Below, in pieces: positions 34,867-42,694 of a stretch of 64,000 nucleotides of DNA; position 1 is the first letter of the stretch, and each line of letters starts with the position of its first letter. Under the pieces are notes generated by a model that was not told the origin of the DNA, made no database searches, and saw only the letters and a program-made list of their open reading frames with translations. The DNA comes from Agaribacterium sp. ZY112 (lineage in GTDB: Bacteria > Pseudomonadota > Gammaproteobacteria > Pseudomonadales > Cellvibrionaceae): the NCBI RefSeq assembly GCF_041346925.1, contig NZ_CP166840.1, positions 124,001 to 188,000 on the forward strand. Direction: 5' to 3'. Made by a program: the position numbers and the translations under genes.

Positions 34867-34900
34867 TCGTATAGTTCCTTATTTGTTCTTTAGGCTTCAT
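34805..34900 (-). CDS. possible 31-codon overlapping upstream ORF before the HD-GYP gene
   Basis: ATG at 34900 has its own AAGGA seven bases upstream. The frame (start MKPKEQIRNYTSDCYSS) runs 31 codons and ends in TGA at 34805, out of frame inside the HD-GYP gene. The SD sequence TAAGGAACTAT occurs twice, once before this ATG and once before the real GTG, 32 bases apart. Translation of the leader would compete with the main gene. Could be chance; no homology. Confidence 0.35.
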   Translation of the reverse strand: MKPKEQIRNYTSDCYSSLKGRRPPSMAYINC

Positions 34901-35024
34901 AGATAGTTCCTTAACAGTAACGACCACAGAAAGCCTAATACCTCTTAACAGCATAGCTTAACTAGCAGAGCAAATAACCACCTTAAAAGCATGGTTATAC
35001 AATAGGCCCACATAATGGAAACGC
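34867..35024. other. 158-bp gap between the coiled-coil gene and HD-GYP gene
   Basis: Holds the duplicated SD/leader arrangement and inverted halves TTAGGCTT/AAGCCTAA. Enough room for a separate HD-GYP promoter, so the last gene need not depend on the upstream two. Confidence 0.4.
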
Positions 35025-36947
35025 TTAAGATTCCAACTTATTTAATACCCCAAGAAATTTCTTTTTCACTTTCAGGCGTTCTGTGTTTTCAGCCTTTACA
35101 ACAGAAATCGCCTGCTGTTCAAGACTTTTAAAAGAAGCAATTTGACTAGCACTTAAGCCTTTTGCTCGAGCAAGATCTTGTATTTGACCAAAGCTACTGG
35201 TGAGTTCTTGTTCAGTTCTAGTACACATTTTTTCAATCGAAGTATCTACTTCATGTGCTAAGCGCTTAACAAGATTGGCACCCTCTTCAACACGTTTTTT
35301 CTCTTTTTTAAGCCCTTGACCACTTTTCATTTTTTCTAATATTTTATCGGAAGCTTTAATCAGACGAAGAACCTCTTTAGCATCGGCACCGCCATCATTT
35401 GACTCTTGTAACTTACCGGCTATATTGACGTGCCTAAACTTAATTACATTTTTAGCATGGCTTGAATCTATCTCATCAATCTGCATATTTTTAATTAAGG
35501 TTTTTTCTTTATTATTGAGGCACGACTCAGGGTCTATTTCTAGGCTGCGACCATCCCCTTTCACAATAAGCCCAACCTTCCAACCAAGATCTGCTAATAT
35601 TTGATAAATCGATAAAGAGACATCTTCTATAGAACCGGCATCTAAACACTCCATAACATAAGTCATCATTAAAGAGCTTCGTTCTTCAGCTTGCTTATGA
35701 CCAGCCACTTCTTTTTCTAAAACACTGACACTTTGCTCAAGCGTTTTTAATGAATTTTCAGATAGCGGTTCAGCTAAGACCTCTTCATTACTTAACTCTT
35801 TTTGTTTACTTAACTTCTTACGTAGAGTTAATAATTCCTTCTCTAGGGTCGAGATACAATTCTCGGCATCTTTAAGGCTTGCTTTTAATCCCCCTAGGCC
35901 TTCATTTGTTGGCTTTGTGTTACTATCAAATAACTCAACCTCCCCCGGAGCCACTTCAGATTGCACACTACCTAAACTCTCTTCTAACTCAAGAATGACA
36001 TTATGCTGGTCACGCACTACACCTTTAAGGCGATCAATCTCTTTTTCACTTTCCTTTTGGATTTGCTCAGAAAGATCATATAAGTCATCTTGAGATGACT
36101 GTTCTGAACCATCATCACTATAACTAATGACACCCGCATCAACCTTTTCATTGTTTTCTTGTATCTTATAAACTTGATGCCGGCACTTATTAACGGCATC
36201 TCGCATCTTTTTGTTATTTTCTTGCAAACTAGACACATCAATAGGAGGAGCACCATGCTCCTCTATCTCATCAACTTTCTTTTCACCTTCCTCAATCGCC
36301 CCTCTTAGCTGCTTCAGCATTTTATGGCTAGTAATAGAGTAGGATTTATGAATATCAGAGCTATTCTCAATTCGCCTCTGCATTGCGTTTTCTAACTTCT
36401 CTAACAGGGCATCGACTTTTTTAGAGTGAGAAAGAAGCTTTACTTCATCACTTGCATCATCTAAGCAAGCTTGCTCGAAATTTGACAAGCTTTCTATGGC
36501 TTTATTTGCGAACTTAGACTTACCAGACTTTGATACTAGCTCCTTAATCTTTGTAATTTTCTCCCTAATTTGCTTTGCACAAACCTTTGCCTTAGCTGGC
36601 ACAAGAACATCCAAAAGTAACAATAACTTGGCATTGATCAGGTTCCAGTACTCTAAGCTATCAATACCTTGATCAACTGCTTTTGACTCAATGCACAAAT
36701 AAGCCTGCCTAAGGCGCATTGCCTTTTTATTAAGGTGCTTACGCTGTAAGTGCCGACTAAAGTCTTTGCTGGCCTCCTCTTGGCTAGATAAATACTTCTT
36801 AATCTCTAAAGGAAGTGTTTTTTTAAAACGTTTTTTAATGGATGATGCAGAAAGGCGGTTACTAAAAAAATACAAATTAATCATCACACTGATGATTAAC
36901 AGTAAAAGCAGGCCGTACAATAATTGTATGTTACTGGCCTCGTACAT
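35025..36947 (-). CDS. membrane-anchored coiled-coil protein with cryptic GAF-like region, unknown family
   Basis: 640 residues. An N-terminal hydrophobic helix (about 8-28, LLYGLLLLLIISVMINLYFF) is followed by a basic patch, then long charged heptad-rich helices (about 130-430), including 'SISTLEKELLTLRKKLSKQK'-like segments. Residues about 430-520 contain a more globular part ('VMECLDAGSIEDVSLSIYQI' then LADLGWKVGLIVKG) that resembles a GAF/PAS-like small domain seen in bacterial sensors. A final helical stretch follows. No enzymatic or DNA-binding domain is seen. It starts 10 bases after the LacI-type sensor gene, so they are probably co-transcribed. Scaffold or signal transmitter is the best guess. 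Confidence 0.75.
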   Translation of the reverse strand: MYEASNIQLLYGLLLLLIISVMINLYFFSNRLSASSIKKRFKKTLPLEIKKYLSSQEEASKDFSRHLQRKHLNKKAMRLRQAYLCIESKAVDQGIDSLEYWNLINAKLLLLLDVLVPAKAKVCAKQIREKITKIKELVSKSGKSKFANKAIESLSNFEQACLDDASDEVKLLSHSKKVDALLEKLENAMQRRIENSSDIHKSYSITSHKMLKQLRGAIEEGEKKVDEIEEHGAPPIDVSSLQENNKKMRDAVNKCRHQVYKIQENNEKVDAGVISYSDDGSEQSSQDDLYDLSEQIQKESEKEIDRLKGVVRDQHNVILELEESLGSVQSEVAPGEVELFDSNTKPTNEGLGGLKASLKDAENCISTLEKELLTLRKKLSKQKELSNEEVLAEPLSENSLKTLEQSVSVLEKEVAGHKQAEERSSLMMTYVMECLDAGSIEDVSLSIYQILADLGWKVGLIVKGDGRSLEIDPESCLNNKEKTLIKNMQIDEIDSSHAKNVIKFRHVNIAGKLQESNDGGADAKEVLRLIKASDKILEKMKSGQGLKKEKKRVEEGANLVKRLAHEVDTSIEKMCTRTEQELTSSFGQIQDLARAKGLSASQIASFKSLEQQAISVVKAENTERLKVKKKFLGVLNKLES

Positions 36948-36957
36948 AAGCTTAAAG

Positions 36958-38619
36958 CTAACCTAGAGCTCGAAGCTGAAGGGCGACACTGTCATAGCTT
37001 TCATCATAGGCGCCCTGAATTTGTAAAGGAACGTAGCTTTTATTTTTATGCATAAGGCGTACTCGTAAATCAAAAGCTTCGTCTTTAACCGCAACAATAG
37101 CAGCTCGCAATACTGCATCATCATCGGCATGAATCCTGTCCGTTAAATCCATATTTTGATAAACACTCTGCTCGAGCGCCGAACACAACCCTAACATTGC
37201 TAAAGCATTGGTATCCCACTGGCTTTCATTACTATCAAGCTGCCACGTTATATGACCTACTGGCCTATCATCGACAGGCTCTGCTTTTTCGTGCGTTTCA
37301 TTTTTGTGCTCTATGCATGAACACATAGCCAACTGCGATGCGATGGCCTCCATATAATTACAAAAAGCCGAAAAACTACTGCTTCCCTCTCCTAACTTAC
37401 TGCAACCATAAACGCTCAACACCTGCCATAATCGAGACTTAAGCATGATGGGAATATGCACACAGGTATCACACTCTTCATTATTCCCAAAGACATTGTA
37501 AGGAGGGTAAGCCTCCACTTTAGACTTCATGGATGCATCGCCTTCATCCACACTGCGAACCGCAAAAGACGTCATTACTTTACTTACTTTAACAAAGCCG
37601 CCTCCCTCTTGGTTTAAAGTAAAACGACCTAAACACGCCAACTGCATTTGTTTCTCAAACATTGGCGCTAGCATCATCAGATCATCAAGCTCACTTTTTA
37701 CGATCTCTTTTGGCCACTCATCGAGATTACTCAATACGCTTTTCATATAGTTTGCGTTATGCAGCTCGGCAAGCTCCGTGCTCGTAGCTAAAAACGCTTG
37801 GTCAGCCTGCATAAATTCAGAGCAGGGGCTAATCAGTTTGGGCTCTATTAAGTGATGATGTTCTACCGTACTGCCTTGATTTAAACGCTCTAATACGCCA
37901 AGCGCACTGTAAGCAAATAGATGTAAATTTAAATCAACCATCGCTATTTCAGGGTGAGCAATAGGCACAAGAGAAATGGCTTCAAAGCCTGCAACATCAA
38001 TATCATCAGGGCACGGGTGCAGATGTTTAAGCTGTCTTCTAAAGCCAATACTAGTTAGGCTGGAAGCACATATCACCCCTGTTGCATCACAGCGCTTTGC
38101 TATAAAGGCCTCAGCAGCACTCGCACCGCCTGAGACCAAGGTATTAGGCACAGAGAAAATATGATTTTCATCCAACTCAAAGTCATTTATTCCATGCTGA
38201 TCACAAAAAGCTTCGTAGCGATTGCGTACATCGTATTGTGATAAGTCTCCAACAAAGGCCATTTTCCTATGGCCTTTTTGCAAGAGATAATTAAAGGCCT
38301 GCTCCACCCCCAAAGCGTTATCACTACTGACGACGGGTATATTTAGCGGGAAGTAGTCATAAGCAATTGAAACAACCTGTTTGCCCTCATCAAGCAAGTA
38401 TTTGGCAAAATCAGGGTGCACAGCGTTGCGTAAAATCACGACATAATCGATATGCTCTGTATGTAGGGCAGAGTGGTAGTTAGCAAAGCCATCAGTTTTA
38501 ATCACCGTAAAACGATAGCCTTTTATCAGGCTGTACTGCTGTAACTGACTAACTAACTCACCAAAGAAAAATCCCTGAAGATGAGGGGTATAAACCCCAA
38601 TAGTTTTAACTCCCGACAT
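36958..38619 (-). CDS. LacI-type periplasmic-binding-like sensor fused to GAF-like and PAS regions, no HTH
   Basis: 553 residues, no signal peptide. Residues 1-280 are a LacI/GalR-like ligand-binding domain: 'KTIGVYTPHLQGFFFGELV' start, 'DNALGVEQAFNYLLQKGHRK' then MAFVGD, and 'GVICASS'. The LacI helix-turn-helix is absent; the protein begins at the first binding-domain strand. Residues about 310-440 look like a degenerate GAF domain ('CVHIPIMLKSRLWQVLSVYG'), and residues about 460-553 like a PAS_3 domain ('ITWQLDSNESQWDTNALAML', 'RIHADDDAVLRAAI'). No GGDEF, kinase or other output follows. It probably senses a small molecule in the cytoplasm and signals through its neighbours. Confidence 0.78.
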   Translation of the reverse strand: MSGVKTIGVYTPHLQGFFFGELVSQLQQYSLIKGYRFTVIKTDGFANYHSALHTEHIDYVVILRNAVHPDFAKYLLDEGKQVVSIAYDYFPLNIPVVSSDNALGVEQAFNYLLQKGHRKMAFVGDLSQYDVRNRYEAFCDQHGINDFELDENHIFSVPNTLVSGGASAAEAFIAKRCDATGVICASSLTSIGFRRQLKHLHPCPDDIDVAGFEAISLVPIAHPEIAMVDLNLHLFAYSALGVLERLNQGSTVEHHHLIEPKLISPCSEFMQADQAFLATSTELAELHNANYMKSVLSNLDEWPKEIVKSELDDLMMLAPMFEKQMQLACLGRFTLNQEGGGFVKVSKVMTSFAVRSVDEGDASMKSKVEAYPPYNVFGNNEECDTCVHIPIMLKSRLWQVLSVYGCSKLGEGSSSFSAFCNYMEAIASQLAMCSCIEHKNETHEKAEPVDDRPVGHITWQLDSNESQWDTNALAMLGLCSALEQSVYQNMDLTDRIHADDDAVLRAAIVAVKDEAFDLRVRLMHKNKSYVPLQIQGAYDESYDSVALQLRALG

Positions 38620-38716
38620 GAGTTACGGCCCAAATATGACTCACTATTTTTGAAGCATAGTACAAGCCGCTATAAGTGCTCAGGCATAAGAAACAAGGCG
38701 CCTAACAGACGGGTAT

Positions 38717-38748
38717 TAAAAAGCCCCACCAATGTCAATTGGCAGGGC
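38717..38748 (-). terminator. rho-independent terminator of efp
   Basis: On the minus strand GCCCTGCCAAT pairs with ATTGGTGGGGC (two G-U pairs) around TGAC, followed by TTTTT. It separates efp from the sensor gene cluster. Confidence 0.85.
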
Positions 38749-38773
38749 CTTGAGAAAGAATTCTAAGTTTGGC

Positions 38774-39340
38774 TTATTTAGCAGCGCGGCCTAGATATTC
38801 ACCTGTGCGAGTATCAACACGCACCACTTCGCCTTCACAGATAAACAAAGGCACTTTTACTACCGCACCCGTGCTTAGAGTCGCAGGTTTGGTACCTCCT
38901 TGCGCGGTATCACCTTTTAGACCGGGGTCTGTTTCTGTGACTTCTAACTCGACATGATTAGGGGGAAGTACAGAAAGGGGGGCGCCGTTGTACAAAGTAA
39001 CGATACATTTATCTTGCTCACGCAACCACTTGTAGTTTTCGCCTACAGCGGTGCTATCAGCTTGATACTGTTCAAAGCTATCTGGCTCCATAAAGTGCCA
39101 AAACTCGCCATCGCTGTAGAGGTATTCCATATCTCTATCCATCACGTCGGCAGCTTCTAAGTTTTCACCCGAGCGGAAAGTACGATCCCAAACACGTTCG
39201 GTTTTAAGGTTTTTTAAACGCACGCGAGCAAAAGCTTGGCCTTTACCCGGCTTTACATATTCGCAATCAAGAATGGCGCAAGGGTCGCCATCGAGCATGA
39301 CTTTTAAGCCATTTTTAAATTCATTGGTAGAGTAAGCCAT
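38774..39340 (-). CDS. efp: elongation factor P
   Basis: Binds stalled ribosomes between P and E sites and restores peptide-bond formation at polyproline stretches. 188 residues in three beta-barrel domains. The modification loop reads '[10 protein letters not shown]', with K33 in the place of E. coli Lys34, fitting beta-lysylation by EpmA/EpmB (both in this window) rather than Arg rhamnosylation. Domain 3 signature '[20 protein letters not shown]' is intact. Two hairpins lie between the M3 peptidase gene and the efp start. Confidence 0.96.
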   Translation of the reverse strand: MAYSTNEFKNGLKVMLDGDPCAILDCEYVKPGKGQAFARVRLKNLKTERVWDRTFRSGENLEAADVMDRDMEYLYSDGEFWHFMEPDSFEQYQADSTAVGENYKWLREQDKCIVTLYNGAPLSVLPPNHVELEVTETDPGLKGDTAQGGTKPATLSTGAVVKVPLFICEGEVVRVDTRTGEYLGRAAK

Positions 39341-39365
39341 GAGGACCTCTTTCTAAATACATGAG

Positions 39366-39385
39366 GGGCGATGCTTAGATCGCCC
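39366..39385 (-). promoter_or_regulatory. hairpin in the efp leader
   Basis: GGGCGAT (39366-39372) pairs perfectly with ATCGCCC (39379-39385) around GCTTAG. It lies between the upstream terminator and the efp SD, so it could stabilise the mRNA start or take part in attenuation. Confidence 0.45.
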
Positions 39386-39387
39386 AT

Positions 39388-39421
39388 AAAAAAAGCGGCA
39401 TGATACAACAGCTAGCCGCTT
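39388..39421 (-). terminator. rho-independent terminator of the M3 peptidase gene, upstream of efp
   Basis: On the minus strand AAGCGGC pairs with GCCGCTT over a 13-base loop, followed by TTTTTTT. It is only about 48 bases before the efp ATG. Confidence 0.7.
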
Positions 39422-39433
39422 GATCACAGCTAA

Positions 39434-41332
39434 CTAAGGCTTAGCTTGTTGATCGAGGATAGCTTCCATCTCATCCATGATCGTATTCATGCGTTGAACT
39501 AAGGCGCGATAAGGCTCAGCCTTGGCCATATCCATACCCGTCGCTTTCATTAACTCATAGGGGTAATCGCTGCCTCCGGCCTTCAACATAGTAATAAAAG
39601 CATCGCGGGTTTGCTCATCACCTTCACCAATTTTATCGGCTAAGGCTGCCGCTGCAGCAATAGAGGTCGCATATTGAAAGACATAGAAGTCGTAGTAGAA
39701 GTGAGGGATATAAGCCCACTCGATTGCATAAAGGTCATCGATCTTGATCACGCCTTGGTCGTGGCCGTGATAACGCTTGAGCAAGTCCAAATAGATTTCA
39801 CTAAAGCGCTCCCCCGTTAACGCCTTACCTGCGGCCACTTCTTCGTTCACTTTAAGCTCAAACTCAGCAAACATCGTTTGGCGGAAAAAAGTGCCACGTA
39901 AGCTTTCTAAACCATTACCTAAATAAAACAGCTTCTCTTCGGCTGTTTGCGCCTTATTCACCATTAAGTCTTGCAAGAGCATCTCGTTCATAATGGAGGC
40001 TGTTTCGGCAATAAAGGTCGAATAATCCGCCATCTCCCAAGGCTGGCTCTCATTGCTTAAGACGCTGTGTACTGCATGGCCGTATTCATGAGCAAAGGTC
40101 GAGGCGCTGTCGTAGTCATCATTGTGGTTAAGCAGAACATAGGGGTGCACATCATAAGCAGCGCCAAACATATAAGCCCCACTGCGCTTACCCGGCTGAG
40201 GATAAACATGCATCCAGCGACCTTCGATACCCATGTCATAGGCTTGCAAGTACTCAGCCCCAAGTGGCCGCAGAGCTTCCCGAGTCAAATCGATGGAGGT
40301 CTCAATATCAAACTCTTTATCTAAACTAACCAGCGGTGGGTAAATGTCGTAATAGTGCATGTCACCTTCGATACCAAGCATACGTTTGCGCAACTCAAAA
40401 TATCGATACAAGGTTGGCAAGGCTGCGTTCACCTCTTCAACAAGAGTGTAATAAACAGCTTCAGGCATATTATCGCCAAACAATGCGCGCTGTACGGAGC
40501 TATCGTAATCGCGCACCTGCGTAGTAAAAGCCAGCCCCTGCAAATGGCTGTTTAAGGTTGCCCCGATGGTGGCCTCAAAGCCCATCCAGGTCGACCAAAA
40601 CTCGTTAAAGACCTCTGCTCTAAGCTCACGACTTTGATTGCTACGCAAAGAGCCGTAACCAGCCTGGCTTAATACTTTTAAATCACCACTGGGTAATTCG
40701 ACTTCAGGCCAGGGCATGTCGGCATTCGCCAGAGTGCTATAAATTCCTTGTGGGGCGGCAGACATTTTTCCTGTTTGGGCCAGCACCTGCTCAACCTCAG
40801 TGCTACGTATATGCGGCGCTTGCCTCAAGGTATTCAATGAACTCATACGGAAGGGCTCAAGCTTAGACTCCTCACTAAGATAAGCCTTCACCTTGCTCTC
40901 ACCTAAGGCTAGTAATTCAGGGCTATACCAGCTAGTAGCCGCACTTAGCTCGGTCATAAGCATGCGAGCTAATTGTCGGCGCTCATCATTGGCAGCAATA
41001 CGAGTGTCTTCATCAGCCTTAAGCGTTGCGTAAACAAGTAGGCGAACAGCTTCTTTATAAGCTGAGCTCATTGCTTGGTTAGCGGTGAGCATGGCATTGC
41101 TGCCATTTTTCAAGCTTCCTTTGTATTGCTTTAAGGCTTCGATATCAGCCTGAGCCTTGCTATAAGCCTGTTGCCACGCTTCAGAACTTGAATATAGCTC
41201 CGTAAGATTCCAAAGGTAACGCTGATCAACACTGGTCGCCTGTATATCCGTGCTGACCTTATCTTGACTAGAGCTGCAAGCTACGGTCAATAAACAGCTA
41301 GTGATAAACACAAGCTTCGTAAATTTCACCAT
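39434..41332 (-). CDS. M3-family oligoendopeptidase (PepF-like) lipoprotein
   Basis: Zinc metallopeptidase cutting oligopeptides. The HExxH motif is in 'STFAHEYGHAVHSVLS', with the third ligand Glu in 'FIAETASIMNEM'. Ending with 'YIPHFYYDFYVFQYATSIAA', typical of PepF. The N-terminus has a signal with lipobox TVAC, so it should be a lipoprotein in the envelope, unlike cytoplasmic PepF. Start: ATG at 41332 has AAGGAGG six bases upstream, chosen over GTG at 41356. About 632 residues. It sits between efp and epmB. Confidence 0.9.
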   Translation of the reverse strand: MVKFTKLVFITSCLLTVACSSSQDKVSTDIQATSVDQRYLWNLTELYSSSEAWQQAYSKAQADIEALKQYKGSLKNGSNAMLTANQAMSSAYKEAVRLLVYATLKADEDTRIAANDERRQLARMLMTELSAATSWYSPELLALGESKVKAYLSEESKLEPFRMSSLNTLRQAPHIRSTEVEQVLAQTGKMSAAPQGIYSTLANADMPWPEVELPSGDLKVLSQAGYGSLRSNQSRELRAEVFNEFWSTWMGFEATIGATLNSHLQGLAFTTQVRDYDSSVQRALFGDNMPEAVYYTLVEEVNAALPTLYRYFELRKRMLGIEGDMHYYDIYPPLVSLDKEFDIETSIDLTREALRPLGAEYLQAYDMGIEGRWMHVYPQPGKRSGAYMFGAAYDVHPYVLLNHNDDYDSASTFAHEYGHAVHSVLSNESQPWEMADYSTFIAETASIMNEMLLQDLMVNKAQTAEEKLFYLGNGLESLRGTFFRQTMFAEFELKVNEEVAAGKALTGERFSEIYLDLLKRYHGHDQGVIKIDDLYAIEWAYIPHFYYDFYVFQYATSIAAAAALADKIGEGDEQTRDAFITMLKAGGSDYPYELMKATGMDMAKAEPYRALVQRMNTIMDEMEAILDQQAKP

Positions 41333-41609
41333 TGATTTCCTCCTTAACTGAGTCACGACGTTCTTCCACTAGGCCCTATACTGTTTTGCCCACCCCCAGT
41401 AGATAACTACTAAGACTGACAAAAGAGCAGCCAACTGGGCCCAAGAGTAGAGCTAGACTAGAACTAAAGTGCCTTAGTACAGCAGTTTTTGGGCTTCAGG
41501 TACAGCAAGAGGTGAAGAGTTGACTAACTCCGGCTAGAATCCCCCATCCATCAAGCACTAAGCAACAACCTTTGACAGCAAGCTCACTAATCTCAAGCGA
41601 GAATACCCT

Positions 41610-42611
41610 TTGCAAAGCGCCATCCCTCTAAAAAACGTCATCACTTGGCAAGAAGAGTTAAAGAACTTAATTAGCGATCCAAAAGAGCTCATTCAGCGCT
41701 TAGAACTCGACCCCAATTTATTAGCCGCAGCTCAACAAGCCTGTCAGCTCTTCCCTCTGCGAGTAAGCCCAAGCTTTTTGGCTAGAGTAAAAAAGGGCCA
41801 AGTTAATGACCCACTATTACGGCAAATACTGCCTCTTAACGAAGAACTGAAACGTGAAATAGGATTTAGTGACGACCCTTTAGAAGAGCAGCAATTCAAT
41901 GTACTGCCTGGTTTAGTGCACAAATATAAAAATCGGGTTTTACATATCGCGACCTCAAGCTGTGCAATCAACTGCCGCTATTGTTTTCGACGCAGCTTTG
42001 CCTACGAGGAAAATCGTTGTGGACAGCAACAGTGGCTAGACATTCTCGACTACTTGCACAAACACCCAGAGATTGATGAGTTTATTTTTAGCGGTGGTGA
42101 CCCCCTGCTAATGACCGATGAACATATTCGTACTCGCTTATCACAACTTGCAGCCATTTCGCATATACAGCGAGTGCGCTGGCATACCCGCATTCCCATT
42201 GTGCTCAGTTCTCGCATTACAAAAGCACTGGCAAAGGCTTTAAGTCATACACGCCTACAAGCTATTATGGTTATTCACTGCAATCATGCCCAAGAGCTGG
42301 ATGAATGCGTTAAGCAAGGGCTGGATTACCTGCACAGTGCCAATATCACCCTGCTCAATCAGGCTGTGCTCTTACGCGGCGTGAATGATTGCCCAGAAAC
42401 ACAAATTGCATTAAGTCACAGCTTGTTTAAAAACAAGGTCTTACCGTACTATTTACATATATTAGATAAAGTTAATGGCGCAGCTCATTTCACTGTTCAC
42501 AGCAATGACGCCCATGTCATCTATCAAGAGATGCGACGCAAACTTTCAGGCTATCTTCTACCCAAACTGGTCAAAGAAGAGGCTGGCCAAATAGCTAAAA
42601 CCCCTTTATAA
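41610..42611 (+). CDS. epmB: EF-P beta-lysylation protein EpmB (lysine 2,3-aminomutase-like)
   Basis: Radical-SAM/PLP enzyme making (R)-beta-lysine for EF-P. The cluster motif is C-AIN-C-RY-C in 'SSCAINCRYCFRRSFAYEEN'. Also seen are 'EFIFSGGDPLLM', 'RWHTRIPIVLSSRI' and 'PYYLHILDKVNGAAHF' with the PLP-binding Lys. 333 residues, typical of EpmB and shorter than catabolic aminomutases. TTG start at 41610 with only a weak SD. Divergent from the M3 peptidase gene. Confidence 0.93.
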   Translation: MQSAIPLKNVITWQEELKNLISDPKELIQRLELDPNLLAAAQQACQLFPLRVSPSFLARVKKGQVNDPLLRQILPLNEELKREIGFSDDPLEEQQFNVLPGLVHKYKNRVLHIATSSCAINCRYCFRRSFAYEENRCGQQQWLDILDYLHKHPEIDEFIFSGGDPLLMTDEHIRTRLSQLAAISHIQRVRWHTRIPIVLSSRITKALAKALSHTRLQAIMVIHCNHAQELDECVKQGLDYLHSANITLLNQAVLLRGVNDCPETQIALSHSLFKNKVLPYYLHILDKVNGAAHFTVHSNDAHVIYQEMRRKLSGYLLPKLVKEEAGQIAKTPL

Positions 42612-42694
42612 CAGATGCAGTGTTTTATATTACACGGCTATACTGGGTACACTGACCGATAGACTTTTATTGACGCACAACAACAGGATCCGTT

